The notes: generated by a model from the letters alone, not told the origin. A stretch of 46,702 nucleotides of DNA from Candidatus Zixiibacteriota bacterium (GCA_020348905.1 CP070756.1:2692960-2739661), one strand, 5' to 3'; counted from the stretch's first letter, positions 1 through 11,566 are shown. Numbers and translations: made by a program.

Positions 1-27
1 CGCTCGGAATTCCGTTTTCGCGAAGGT

Positions 28-72
28 GGCGGGTTCGGATCCCTCGAAGCTCGGGATACAGACGGACCCGCC
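28..72. repeat. Imperfect inverted repeat / stem-loop
   Basis: Outer arms GGCGGGT (28-34) and ACCCGCC (66-72) are exactly complementary. An inner pair, ATCCC and GGGAT, brackets a loop of about 9 bases. It lies just downstream of the csaA-like stop codon, so it could act as a 3' transcript hairpin, but no T-run follows it on the minus strand. The GC-rich double-arm form also resembles dispersed intergenic repeat elements. I see no second copy in this window. Confidence 0.4.
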
Positions 73-92
73 CTACGAAGAGCTGTTGTTGC

Positions 93-440
93 TCAGTACA
101 GCCGGGCGCCGAGGACAGCCGGGTGGACCGGGCTGACCAGCGATATCCCGCCGCCTTCGCGGTCGATACCCAGCACCAGTACCTCAGACATATAGCCGGC
201 GATGTTCTTCGGCTCGAAATTCACCACCGCCAGGCACTGCTTGCCCAACAGTTCTTCGGGGGTATAGTTTTCTTTGTACCGTCCCGATGACTGCTTGATG
301 CCTATGTCCGGCCCGAAGTCGATTTTGAACTTATAGGTAGGGAACCGGGCGCGCTCGAAGTCTTGTACTTCGATGATCTTCCCGACCCGGATATCGACCT
401 TTTCAAAGTCTTCGAATGATATTATGTCACTGCTACCCAA
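93..440 (-). CDS. csaA: CsaA-like tRNA-binding domain protein
   Basis: Small (115 aa) single-domain protein of the tRNA-binding OB-fold family. The run FEKVDIRVGKI near the N-terminus, then DFGPDIGIKQSS, YTPEELLGKQ, AVVNFEPKNIAG and MSEVLVLG, is the usual CsaA sequence order, and the length matches CsaA (about 110 aa). CsaA is described as an export-related chaperone and binds tRNA-like ligands; its cellular role is not settled. The start is TTG (438-440), chosen because AGGAG (ctcct at 449-453 on the plus strand) sits 8 bases upstream. The gene begins 14 bases after the nitroreductase, so the two are probably cotranscribed. Confidence 0.85.
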   Translation of the reverse strand: MGSSDIISFEDFEKVDIRVGKIIEVQDFERARFPTYKFKIDFGPDIGIKQSSGRYKENYTPEELLGKQCLAVVNFEPKNIAGYMSEVLVLGIDREGGGISLVSPVHPAVLGARLY

Positions 441-454
441 AGTTGCGGCTCCTG

Positions 455-1009
455 CTAAAAGGCAAACTTGTCCATCGATATTATTTCATTGATCTCCTTG
501 CGTACCCGCGGAGACTCGTCCTTAGTGCGGGTGCGTTCGTCAAGAAGATCAATTGGGCCTTCATACCCGAGCGATACCACACACAAGACATGGTATTCAT
601 CGGGAATATCCAGCGCTTTCTTTACGGCGGGGGCGTCGTATCCGGCCATCGGATGACCCATCAACCCTTCCTGCACTGCTCCCAATAGCAGCGACAGAGT
701 CGCCATGCCGCTGTCGAACTGATAGTATTTGACGGGGTCATCCTCGCGACTGTAATCATCGGACTCGCGGGCACAGACTACAACGAGCACCGGCGCTTTG
801 GCCGCCCAGGCATTGCCCTTAGCGAGGGCTGTCATCAGCTTTTCGTGTTGCGCCTTATCTTGAACGAATATGATCCGCCAGGGTTGTTTGTTGGCGCACG
901 ATGGTGTCCAGCGAATTATTTCGAAGATGCGATCGAGTGATTCTTTGGGGATGTCTTTATCCAGATAGGCGCGTTTGCTGTAGCGATCGAAAAAGATAGT
1001 GTACGGCAT
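455..1009 (-). CDS. Nitroreductase-family FMN oxidoreductase
   Basis: 184-residue protein of the nitroreductase fold, which uses FMN and NAD(P)H to reduce nitro groups, quinones or related acceptors. The N-terminal RYSKRAY matches the FMN-phosphate-binding R-x-S-x-R segment. TPSCANKQPWRIIFV is the second FMN-contact motif, and GHPMAGYDAPAVKKALDIP is the usual helix-loop region. The length is typical of the short single-domain subfamily. The ATG start has a G-rich ribosome site (ggggggac) directly upstream. The gene lies between a sugar kinase and the csaA-like gene on the same strand. Substrate cannot be read from sequence. Confidence 0.88.
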   Translation of the reverse strand: MPYTIFFDRYSKRAYLDKDIPKESLDRIFEIIRWTPSCANKQPWRIIFVQDKAQHEKLMTALAKGNAWAAKAPVLVVVCARESDDYSREDDPVKYYQFDSGMATLSLLLGAVQEGLMGHPMAGYDAPAVKKALDIPDEYHVLCVVSLGYEGPIDLLDERTRTKDESPRVRKEINEIISMDKFAF

Positions 1010-1049
1010 AGAAGTCCCCCCTGTATTTGTGAGCGCGGGCCATGCCCGG

Positions 1050-1985
1050 CTACTGGTTTATGGCTACTTTGACCTTATAACCGGTTTGATTTAGAAGCTG
1101 TTCCTGGCGCGAGCGTATTGACTGTTCGGTCATTTCATAGTCGGGCCCGACATTCTCTATCATAATTGAAGAGGTTGCCGATGCGAAACATCCGGCCTTA
1201 AACAAGTCACCCTCGGTCTTGAGGTACTCGTACACGAACCCACCCATATAGGTGTCGCCGGCTCCGGTGGCGTCGACCAGATCAATCTCGTAGGGAGGGA
1301 TATCGATAAACTGGCTGCCGTCATAGATGATCGAGCCCAGCTCCGCCAGTGTGACGATGACGAGTCTCGGTCCCCACGACTTGATGATCTGGGCCGCCTC
1401 GTAAGGATTCTCCCGGCAATTGACGCCGGTCAGCACCATTCCCTCGAGTTCGTTGGGTTTGACTATGTCGAACATACCCAGAGCTTTTTCGATGCCATCG
1501 ACTTTCTCGTGAAAAATACGGCCGCCGTCATCGGCACCGCGCAACAGCCCCTGTGGATCACAGAAATACAGGCCTTCGAAGTTCTCGCGAATTTCCGCTA
1601 TCTGCTCAAGAGAAACTTCACCCAGTATCGGTCCTACCATGACGGCCTGGGAGTCTTTGTACCATTTTTTTTCGATGTTGGCGATGTTATCGGCTCGTCC
1701 CAGCAGGTCAAGGGTACGGTTGCCGAAATCATCGTAATATACAAGCGAGAAGCCGCCGGTTTCGCCCGATGGCGTAATCTCATATTCAATATTGAATCGC
1801 TTGAGATCAGAGATAAATTGTTTTTTGTAATCATCGCCTACTGAGCCAACCAGCCTGACTTTCTCCCCTATTTTCGATAACGCCAGGACGGCGTTGGTCG
1901 AGCACCCCGACAGGATTCTGGTTTCAGTGTTTACCTTTTGCGTTCTTATGTAATCATAAACGGGGTTACCGATAGCCGTTATCAA
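1050..1985 (-). CDS. PfkB/ribokinase-family carbohydrate kinase
   Basis: 311-residue kinase of the ribokinase/PfkB superfamily, which phosphorylates sugars or nucleosides with ATP. The C-terminal signature DATGAGDTYMGGF (about residues 238-250) holds the catalytic base Asp in GAGD and the anion hole. The N-terminal substrate region is SGCSTNAVLALSKIG, in place of the more usual GG-x-x-N motif, followed by VGSVGDDY. Overall layout resembles adenosine-kinase-like members, but the substrate is undetermined. The start is TTG at 1983-1985, supported by GAGGA about 7 bases upstream. It lies 93 bases downstream of the phosphatidyltransferase on the same strand. Confidence 0.87.
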   Translation of the reverse strand: MITAIGNPVYDYIRTQKVNTETRILSGCSTNAVLALSKIGEKVRLVGSVGDDYKKQFISDLKRFNIEYEITPSGETGGFSLVYYDDFGNRTLDLLGRADNIANIEKKWYKDSQAVMVGPILGEVSLEQIAEIRENFEGLYFCDPQGLLRGADDGGRIFHEKVDGIEKALGMFDIVKPNELEGMVLTGVNCRENPYEAAQIIKSWGPRLVIVTLAELGSIIYDGSQFIDIPPYEIDLVDATGAGDTYMGGFVYEYLKTEGDLFKAGCFASATSSIMIENVGPDYEMTEQSIRSRQEQLLNQTGYKVKVAINQ

Positions 1986-2078
1986 GGTGGGTCCTCACTT
2001 CGGTTGAGCGTGAAAGCCATTGAGTATATCGAAAAGGGAATTTTCACGATGATGGTGCTTTATAATCAGGCTGGCTTA

Positions 2079-4956
<2,878 letters not shown>

Positions 4957-4960
<4 letters not shown>

Positions 4961-5226
4961 TCAAACAAACTGTCAAGATAGTCAACAAACTGGGCCTGCA
5001 CGCTCGTCCCTCGGCAATGCTGGTCACCGCCGCCAGCAAATACGAGTCGCAGGTATTTCTTACCAAGAACGGACTGCGGGTTAACGCCAAGTCCATTATG
5101 GGTGTGATGATGTTGGCTGCGGAACAGGGTTCGGAGATCACGGTCGAGGTGACCGGTTCGGACGAAGAGGCTGCCTTAAAAGAGCTTTTAGAGGTCATCG
5201 AATCCGGGTTCGGCGAAATGGACTGA
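4957..5226 (+). CDS. ptsH: HPr phosphocarrier protein
   Basis: Small cytoplasmic phosphocarrier (89 aa) that takes phosphate from enzyme I. LGLHARPSAMLV carries the active-site His15-type histidine, and NAKSIMGVMML carries the Ser46-type residue that HPr kinase modifies in organisms that have it. The start is ATG at 4957, overlapping the dprA stop by 4 bases (ATGA) with GAAGAG upstream. An earlier in-frame GTG at 4942 would add five residues absent from HPr. It is followed by enzyme I after 79 bases. No EII permease component is in the window. Confidence 0.94.
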
Positions 5227-5305
5227 TATTTGGCTTGCCTTTGTAATTGATCCTCCGTTACATTACTAATCGTCAATGAATTAGCTGTCTCGTTAGGGCT
5301 CAATC

Positions 5306-7069
5306 TTGATCGCAAGACGCACTATCATAAAGGGTACGCCGATATCCGGCGGTGTTGTACTTGGCCACGCCCGGGTGGTACTTCCCGGCGACGTCGAGTT
5401 TGCCGAGATTGCCGTTCCGGCCTCGCGCGTTAATGATGAGATCGCCGCCCTGGAGGAGGCGGTCAAGCTTACCGTTGCCGAAATCAGCGACCTGCTGGAA
5501 TCAGCCGGTAAAAAGATTGGTGGGCCGGTCGCCAGGATTTTCGACGCCCAGTTGCTGATCGCTGACGACGAGCAGTTTCTCGATCAGGTCAGACATGCGA
5601 TTCGCTCACAACGCCGCAATGCCGGGTTTATCTATAACAGCCTGGTCAAAGAGACAACGGCCCCGCTGAAAAGCTCGCCCGATTCTTACATGCGCCAGAT
5701 GGCCACTGATATCGAGGCTGTGGCGCAACGGGTCCTATCGCACCTGAGCGGGCACGACAAGAGCGACCTGAAATTTCCGCCTAACACCATTCTGGTCGGA
5801 AAGATGTTCACACCGGGCGACGTCCTGAGCTACCGGCAGCGAAAAGCGGTGGGGTTTCTCGTAGGTGAGGGCGGAGCCAACTCACACATGGCTTTGATAA
5901 GCCGTGCGCTGCGGCTACCGGTAGTGGTCGCCAAGAACGCTTATTTTGAGATTGCCAATGAAGCCAACCTGATAATTGACGGTACCAGCGGAGAAGTTAT
6001 CGTCAATCCGTCTGACGAGGACTGGACCGAGTATCAGAAACGCAAGAAACGTCAGGGTCCGGCGGCTATCGCCCGTGTTCGCAAGCTTACCGAGATTCCG
6101 CCCGTTACAGCTGACGGTAAAGCCGTTAATGTAGGAGCCAATCTGACCCTCCGCGGCCCGGCTGACGAGGTTCTGTCGGAGCAGAGAATTCCTGTCGGGC
6201 TTTACCGGACAGAGTTTTTGTACCTGGCTCACTACGATTTCCCCGGCGAAGATGAACAGTTCGAATATTACGACCAGATTGCCGAGAAGTACGCCAACTC
6301 ATATGTTGTGTTTCGAGTATTCGACCTGGGCTATGATAAGCTGGTAGCCGACGCCGATTGGCCTCATGAAGACAACCCGGCTATGGGCTGGCGCGGCATG
6401 CGCGCCATGCTGGATATGAACCAGATATTCAAGACCCAGGTGCGGGCCATCCTGAGAGCATCGACCAGAAAGAACATCAAGATACTGCTGCCGATGATAA
6501 CCGACGTTGCGGAATTGGAGCAGGCTCGAAAGCTGATCTCGCAGGCAAAGTTCAAACTCCGCAAGCAGGGTATCGCTTTCGACGACTCCATTCAGACCGG
6601 TATTATGATTGAGGTGCCATCGGCCGCAATGACGGCCGATACCCTGATGAAGAAAGCCGATTTCGTTTCCATTGGCACCAACGACCTGACTCAATACACG
6701 CTGGCGGCCGACCGAACCAATAATCGCGTTGCCTGCCTGTACAACTCCTTTCATCCGTCGGTTCTCGGATTGATAAAGATCACCGTCGATGCCGCCCGGA
6801 AACACGGCAAACCGGTTGCGATTTGCGGTGAACTGGCGGGCGATCCCCTGGCCCTGCCGCTTCTGGTCGGGCTCGATCTGGACCTTTTATCGATGAACCC
6901 GGCCCGAATATTCGACATCTGCCGGCTGATAAGGAAAGTCGATTCCGGCATGGCGCGGCACTTATTGGGTTCGGTTCTGGCTAGCGAAACCCAGCCACAG
7001 GTGATTCACAAACTTCAGACATTCAAGAACGAGCTGGATAAAATGAAAGCCATCAGAAGAAGGAAATGA
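5306..7069 (+). CDS. ptsI: PTS enzyme I (phosphoenolpyruvate-protein phosphotransferase)
   Basis: 587-residue enzyme that autophosphorylates from phosphoenolpyruvate and passes phosphate to HPr. Domain order is canonical. The N-terminal HPr-binding helical domain is followed by the swivelling phosphohistidine domain (GEGGANSHMALISRAL, with the active His in SHM) and then a PEP-binding TIM barrel with GLYRTEFLY, IGTNDLTQYTLAADR and AICGELAGDP (the catalytic Cys). The start is TTG at 5306, with an AGGG motif about 8 bases upstream. It sits directly between HPr and the sugar-phosphate isomerase. Confidence 0.95.
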   Translation: MIARRTIIKGTPISGGVVLGHARVVLPGDVEFAEIAVPASRVNDEIAALEEAVKLTVAEISDLLESAGKKIGGPVARIFDAQLLIADDEQFLDQVRHAIRSQRRNAGFIYNSLVKETTAPLKSSPDSYMRQMATDIEAVAQRVLSHLSGHDKSDLKFPPNTILVGKMFTPGDVLSYRQRKAVGFLVGEGGANSHMALISRALRLPVVVAKNAYFEIANEANLIIDGTSGEVIVNPSDEDWTEYQKRKKRQGPAAIARVRKLTEIPPVTADGKAVNVGANLTLRGPADEVLSEQRIPVGLYRTEFLYLAHYDFPGEDEQFEYYDQIAEKYANSYVVFRVFDLGYDKLVADADWPHEDNPAMGWRGMRAMLDMNQIFKTQVRAILRASTRKNIKILLPMITDVAELEQARKLISQAKFKLRKQGIAFDDSIQTGIMIEVPSAAMTADTLMKKADFVSIGTNDLTQYTLAADRTNNRVACLYNSFHPSVLGLIKITVDAARKHGKPVAICGELAGDPLALPLLVGLDLDLLSMNPARIFDICRLIRKVDSGMARHLLGSVLASETQPQVIHKLQTFKNELDKMKAIRRRK

Positions 7070-7073
7070 TGCT

Positions 7074-8144
7074 TTGTCCATATTAAACGACATCGAGAAG
7101 ATTCGCGCCGCTGATCCCGATAATATGTATAACCGCATTTTCGATTTGCCGGAACAGGTGGCTGATGCTGTAAGGATCAGCAACAGCTGGGAAATCAATG
7201 CCAACGACTTTGCCGACATAAAGAACATTGTCATCGTCGGTATGGGTGGTTCAGCTATAGGGGGCGACCTGGTACGGACATTCCTGTCGTCGAAGCTGCT
7301 CATCCCGTTCGAGGTCTGCCGCAACTATGCCGTGCCGGAATACGTGGATGATGAAACGCTGGTGGTGGCTTCGTCGTACAGCGGGAACACCGAGGAAACG
7401 CTGTCGGCTCTTGATGACGCTCTGCGACGCAAGGCCATGATTGCCGCCATCTCTACCGGTGGTCTGCTTTCCGACGTATCCTCACTCAACGATTTTCCGC
7501 TGGCCCTGATACCTGCCGGCCTGCAGCCCCGCGCCGCACTCGGATACTCCTGCGTTCCGTTGCTTATGTTTCTTGAGAAGATCGGCCTCATAAAAAACGT
7601 CGGCGAAGAACTGAACGAAGTCATCAACGAGCTAAAAAAGCTGCGTGAGCAGTACATCGAGGATGCCGTGGTTGCCGAAAATCCCGCCAAGCAGCTTGCC
7701 GAAAAGATGCATGGTCGTATCGCTATTGTTTATTCCGGCCCGACTCTCACGGACGCGGTGGCCCTGAGGTGGAAGGGCCAGATCTGCGAGAACTCAAAGA
7801 ACCTCGCCTTCGCCAATCATTATCCCGAGTTCAATCACAACGAACTGGTCGGCTGGTCGCAGGTGGTAGAAAAGCACGTCGATCATCTGATTGTCATCCA
7901 GTTACGCGATCGCGACGACCACCCTCAGGTGGCAAAGCGAATGGATATCGTCAAGGGTCTGATCGAAAAGCAGAAGGTGGAGGTCTACGACGTAGAATCA
8001 TCGGGCAGGACCCCGCTCACGCGCATGTTCAGTCTTATTCAGCTGGGTGATTTTGCGTCATACTACCTGGCTATACTCAATGAGGTTGACCCGACGCCGG
8101 TCGAGGTGATTGAGGCCCTGAAAAATATGTTGTCGGAAAAATGA
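7074..8144 (+). CDS. Bifunctional phosphoglucose/phosphomannose isomerase
   Basis: 356-residue SIS-domain isomerase interconverting glucose-6-P or mannose-6-P and fructose-6-P. GMGGSAIGGDLV and SSYSGNTEETLSALDDAL form the sugar-phosphate-binding loops of the first SIS domain. GLQPRAALGYSCVPLL is characteristic of this bifunctional family rather than the classical PGI. A later HNELVGW carries the conserved catalytic-region His. The start is TTG at 7074, behind AGGA of the preceding gene's end, with only 4 bases between genes. Being the last gene before the terminator at 8173, it closes the obg-dprA-ptsHI run. Confidence 0.92.
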   Translation: MSILNDIEKIRAADPDNMYNRIFDLPEQVADAVRISNSWEINANDFADIKNIVIVGMGGSAIGGDLVRTFLSSKLLIPFEVCRNYAVPEYVDDETLVVASSYSGNTEETLSALDDALRRKAMIAAISTGGLLSDVSSLNDFPLALIPAGLQPRAALGYSCVPLLMFLEKIGLIKNVGEELNEVINELKKLREQYIEDAVVAENPAKQLAEKMHGRIAIVYSGPTLTDAVALRWKGQICENSKNLAFANHYPEFNHNELVGWSQVVEKHVDHLIVIQLRDRDDHPQVAKRMDIVKGLIEKQKVEVYDVESSGRTPLTRMFSLIQLGDFASYYLAILNEVDPTPVEVIEALKNMLSEK

Positions 8145-8172
8145 GCGGTACCGCCTCTGCTGTGTCATAATC

Positions 8173-8200
8173 TGGCCCATCGCCAAACGATGGGCTTTTG
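8173..8200 (+). terminator. Rho-independent terminator
   Basis: Perfect 8-bp stem GCCCATCG (8173-8180) / CGATGGGC (8186-8193), loop CCAAA, then TTTTGTATTT. It ends the ptsHI-isomerase transcript and insulates the next promoter. Confidence 0.85.
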
Positions 8201-8265
8201 TATTTGTGAAATTTGACGGTCGAAAGGCCCCGTTTTTCGCCCGATTGCGGCCCTCCAAAAACTCG

Positions 8266-8294
8266 TTGACAGCTTTTTGATAATTTGTTATAAT
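8266..8294 (+). promoter_or_regulatory. Exact-consensus sigma70-type promoter
   Basis: TTGACA (8266-8271), a 17-base spacer, then TATAAT (8289-8294): both hexamers and the spacer match the consensus. The predicted start near 8301 gives a leader of about 115 bases before the ATG at 8418. It drives the small secreted protein and probably the regulator behind it. Confidence 0.8.
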
Positions 8295-8417
8295 TAGATG
8301 CAGTTGGGATGCGTAGCATATCCAATTTTTCAGTGCCCACTGTATACCCTCCGCCACACATTTTAAGATCGATTAGAAGCGTACGTCTAAAAGAACCTTT
8401 AACCAAGGAGTTCAATC

Positions 8418-8756
8418 ATGAAACGCTTAATCGCGGTATTGGCTCTTTTGCTGATACTGCCGGCATTTCTATGGAGTCCGGCGGCATTGGCCAAAGACAT
8501 CTACTATACTGAAGGGGATGACCACCCCTGGGGTGAGGAAGAAGGTAACGATGAACCCGGACGTCATCGTCACTCCAACAGTGAAGAAGCCGAGGCGGTG
8601 CTGTGCGGGTACTTGCCAGGCGATGTCATATTGACAAGCCAGATCTTTTTCGATGATCTGCGCACATTCATTTTCGGACCCGACCAGATCAAGACGGGTT
8701 ATCCCAGCGAAAGAGACACATATCTCGACCATACGAGAAAAGCATCTTTGAAGTAG
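8418..8756 (+). CDS. Small secreted acidic/histidine-containing protein, unrecognised
   Basis: 112-residue protein I do not recognise. The N-terminus (KR, then a long Leu/Ala/Ile stretch ending in PAALA) is a clear Sec signal peptide with likely cleavage after residue 25. The mature part is small, acidic and His-containing (GDDHPWGEEEGNDEPG, then RHRHSNSEEAE). A more ordered tail holds one Cys (LCGYLPGDVI) and FFDDLRTFIFGPDQ. AAGGAG lies 7 bases before the ATG. It follows an exact-consensus promoter and sits 26 bases before the TPR-AAA+ regulator start, so it is probably abundant and cotranscribed with it. The acidic/His pattern allows metal binding, but this is a guess. Confidence 0.75.
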   Translation: MKRLIAVLALLLILPAFLWSPAALAKDIYYTEGDDHPWGEEEGNDEPGRHRHSNSEEAEAVLCGYLPGDVILTSQIFFDDLRTFIFGPDQIKTGYPSERDTYLDHTRKASLK

Positions 8757-8782
8757 AGTAATCGATAGTGAGGATGAAAAGT

Positions 8783-11020
8783 ATGAGTAGCGTAGAAATT
8801 TGTCAGTCGATGGAGCGCTTCATGGCCTCATTGATTGACCAGAAGAACTATGCTGAAGCGATCAAGTACTACGAGTCAAATCGTAAAGACCTTGATCGAA
8901 TCGGCGGTTCTCAGGCGGGGGAGATCATACATCTCGCCGCCAAGGCCTACGCTTCCCTGGCTCACTTACCGATTGCTCTAAAGGTTGCGCGCACGGCGCA
9001 GCATCTTGTCGCGGAAGAAGGGGACAGCACTCTTCTGGCAGAGATCTTCGTGACCATAGGGAGAATTCTGCGCGACATGAGTGAGTTTAAGGAAGCGGAA
9101 AAGGCTTTCCGAGATGCCGAGTCAATATTCCGCCGCAATGACTGTCTGGAGGGTCAGAGCCTGGCTCTCAATCAAATGGCCTGGCTGTTCTTCAAGCAGG
9201 CCGATTACACCAATTCGCTGGCCGCCCTTATGGACGCCATAGAGATCGACCGCAAGTTGGGCGATAAGAGAAAACTGGCTTCCATGATGGGCAATATCGG
9301 CCGCATCCAGACCTTCATCGGCGACTTTGACGAGGCCCAAAAGAACCTAACCATTAACCTGGATTTGTCACAAGAGTTGAATGATACTCTTGAAATGGCC
9401 AAGGCCTACCTGTCCCTTGGCTATATTCACGTCCAGAAGACGGAGTACGACGAAGCCGATGAGGCTTTCAGCAACGCCTACCCGCTTATTATCGAGTCGG
9501 GCAGTCGTCGCGACGAAGCCATTTACCTGACTTACCTTGGCGAGCTGCGGTATCAGTCGGGCCTTTACGAAGAATCTCGAGAGATTCTCAATAAGGCTTT
9601 GACCCTAACGCATGAGCTGGCACCCAACAACACCCTGGAAGGTCGCGTCTTGCGACACCTGGCCGAGCTGTCGCTCCGAATGCGGGAACTGCGCCAGGCC
9701 GAACGGTATTGCGCACGTTCCTGGACCATGATGGAAAAAGCCGGCAACAAAGTTGAAATGGGCGCTTTGTGTAAGATCAAGGCCATTTTGGCCGAGGCCA
9801 AAAACCGCGACCGTCAGAGCCGCGAGATGTACATCAAGGCCATCGATCTGCTGAGCGATGCCAAGGTGCGGTTTGAGAAGGCCGATGCTTTGATGGCCGC
9901 CGGCCGCTCCAAGTTGTTCTCGCAACGGCAAAGACTAACCTATTTGTTCCGCGCTGAAGAGATCTTCGCCCGGATCAAAATAGGGCACCGGCAGCGCGAA
10001 GCCGAGCGATTGATTGACGATCTCGATCCACGAGAAGGCAAGCGGGCTTCGGACAGTACCGATTCCCTCAGCGTCTGCCAGGAAGACATCGATTACCACA
10101 CCACCTGTCCCGAGATTCTGCAGTTTAAAAAGCAACTGCCGCTGATCGGGCGTTCCGATCTGCCGATTCTGCTGATGGGTGAAACCGGTGTGGGTAAGGA
10201 TCATCTGGCACGTTACTTCCAGCACATAACCCGGCCCGGGCGGCCTTTTGTTGCTATTAACTGCGCGTCATTGCCCGAGACGTTGCTTGAGTCGGAGCTT
10301 TTTGGCTACCACCGGGGAGCTTTCACCGGCGCGGAGAAGAACAAACAGGGTCTCTTCGTGACCGCGAACGGAGGTGTCCTGTTTCTTGATGAAATCGGAG
10401 ACATGCCCCTGGATCTACAGACGAAACTGCTGGGCGTGCTGGAAAACCGTCGACTGATTCCGCTGGGGTCGACAACGGCGGTTGACCTGGATATCAAGAT
10501 TGTGGCAGCCACCAACAAGAACCTTGAGCAGATGGCCGAAAAGGGCTCATTCCGGCGTGACCTTTACTATCGCCTCAGCGGCGTATCCTTTGAAATACCG
10601 CCGTTACGCGGGCGAAAGGGGGACATACCGGTCCTGCTGGATCTATTTATGAGACAGTGTGGGCTGACAGACCCGGACACCGATCTGCCATCCGAACTCA
10701 TCCGCCAGTTCGTTGAATACGACTGGCCCGGCAACACACGGGAACTGTTCAACAAGGTCAAGCGCCTTGAGGTTATGGCCGAGATGGTCGCCGAAGGGGA
10801 CCTGGTGGAACTGGCCCGGCCGATGTTCGGAGGAGATTTGCCATCTGATAACGGATCCCTGTTCGATCGCGTCGAAGAGTTCGAGCGGAAGATAATCTCC
10901 GAGGCTCTTCTGGCCGCACAGGGTAATAAATCTGAAGCCGCGCGGATACTTGGCATTCATGAAGCGACCGTTCGAACCAAGTTAAAGCGTTACGGACTCA
11001 GTGCCGGGAGGTGCCATTAA
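8783..11020 (+). CDS. TPR-containing sigma54-type AAA+ transcriptional activator
   Basis: Large regulator of about 745 aa with an unusual sensor. Residues 1-400 are a string of TPR repeats (for example ALNQMAWLFFKQADYTNSL) in place of a receiver, GAF or PAS domain. The AAA+ core has Walker A GETGVGKD (about residue 465), the sigma54-contacting loop GAFTGA (about 512), Walker B LFLDEIGD (about 533) and FRRDLYYRL. The C-terminus is a Fis-type helix-turn-helix (NKSEAARILGIHEATVRTKL). The intact GAFTGA implies activation of sigma54 promoters. The start is ATG at 8783, placed 8 bases behind AGGA; GTG at 8768 is possible but lacks a site. Partners of the TPR domain are unknown; the secreted protein just upstream is a candidate signal-linked gene. 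Confidence 0.9.
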   Translation: MSSVEICQSMERFMASLIDQKNYAEAIKYYESNRKDLDRIGGSQAGEIIHLAAKAYASLAHLPIALKVARTAQHLVAEEGDSTLLAEIFVTIGRILRDMSEFKEAEKAFRDAESIFRRNDCLEGQSLALNQMAWLFFKQADYTNSLAALMDAIEIDRKLGDKRKLASMMGNIGRIQTFIGDFDEAQKNLTINLDLSQELNDTLEMAKAYLSLGYIHVQKTEYDEADEAFSNAYPLIIESGSRRDEAIYLTYLGELRYQSGLYEESREILNKALTLTHELAPNNTLEGRVLRHLAELSLRMRELRQAERYCARSWTMMEKAGNKVEMGALCKIKAILAEAKNRDRQSREMYIKAIDLLSDAKVRFEKADALMAAGRSKLFSQRQRLTYLFRAEEIFARIKIGHRQREAERLIDDLDPREGKRASDSTDSLSVCQEDIDYHTTCPEILQFKKQLPLIGRSDLPILLMGETGVGKDHLARYFQHITRPGRPFVAINCASLPETLLESELFGYHRGAFTGAEKNKQGLFVTANGGVLFLDEIGDMPLDLQTKLLGVLENRRLIPLGSTTAVDLDIKIVAATNKNLEQMAEKGSFRRDLYYRLSGVSFEIPPLRGRKGDIPVLLDLFMRQCGLTDPDTDLPSELIRQFVEYDWPGNTRELFNKVKRLEVMAEMVAEGDLVELARPMFGGDLPSDNGSLFDRVEEFERKIISEALLAAQGNKSEAARILGIHEATVRTKLKRYGLSAGRCH

Positions 11021-11167
11021 GAGTAGATAGTCCTGCACGGTACGATTTAATGGACAATCTGAACTCCGTTTATCCTCATTCTCCACCGAAAGGGGGAGAA
11101 AACCGGTAGGGAGAGATTTCAATTCAATCGTATCGCTTTACGATTCCTTACAATACTCCTTGGTTAG

Positions 11168-11206
11168 CGGTAAGCGTTTGTTTTACAGACGCTTACCGTT
11201 TTTTTT
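11168..11206 (+). terminator. Rho-independent terminator
   Basis: Stem CGGTAAGCGT (11168-11177) / ACGCTTACCG (11189-11198), extendable by GTTTG/CAGAC pairs, followed by eight T (11199-11206). It is a strong terminator for the TPR-AAA+ regulator transcript. Confidence 0.88.
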
Positions 11207-11218
11207 CGATTGCCGTCA

Positions 11219-11236
11219 CTCGTACAATCGTACGAG
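11219..11236. repeat. Short perfect palindrome
   Basis: CTCGTAC (11219-11225) / GTACGAG (11230-11236) with a 4-base spacer. It lies just downstream of the first terminator. The form would suit a dimeric repressor operator or a short RNA hairpin; no flanking T-run. Confidence 0.35.
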
Positions 11237-11419
11237 CAGTTCCCTGAAAAAAATAGAGACAAATCAAGCGACTGTCATTTAGCGCGTTGTAAATCAGGTA
11301 CTTAATATTGCCCCTCACTGTTAAGGATGGCCGCGGCATACCGGTTGCTATATGAAGGGTGTCATTTTTACTCCCAATATGCTGTTGTTTGTTTGGGATT
11401 TCTTTTCTCTTTGGTGTAG

Positions 11420-11456
11420 CCACCCGCGCGCGAGGGGAGCGCGGGTGGTGTTTTTT
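11420..11456 (+). terminator. Rho-independent terminator with no assigned upstream gene
   Basis: Stem CCACCCGCGC (11420-11429) / GCGCGGGTGG (11439-11448), then TGTTTTTT. A strong terminator about 220 bases after another strong one suggests a separate short transcript ends here, or that it serves as a backup. Confidence 0.8.
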
Positions 11457-11537
11457 GTCCCAAACCGGCGTATGACAGTCGGAAGCCGGTCTTCTGACCA
11501 TAATTAACCAAATTCAGGCGCTCTCAGACTGCGAACA

Positions 11538-11566
11538 TTGACATTCCTCTGATCGGTTCGTATAAG
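11538..11566 (+). promoter_or_regulatory. Strong sigma70-type promoter
   Basis: TTGACA (11538-11543), 17-base spacer, TATAAG (11561-11566, 5/6). The predicted start near 11573 lies about 45 bases before the ATG at 11617. It drives the 48-residue membrane protein and perhaps the SDR. Confidence 0.7.

Noticed and set aside
10206..10220. TGGCACG-N4-TTCC, a near match to the sigma54 -24/-12 promoter
   Set aside because: Lies within the AAA+ coding sequence (HLARYF) and has a mismatch in the -12 element; no downstream gene start.
11193..11501. 102-codon minus-strand open frame
   Set aside because: Runs through the second terminator stem and into the first; composition is not protein-like.
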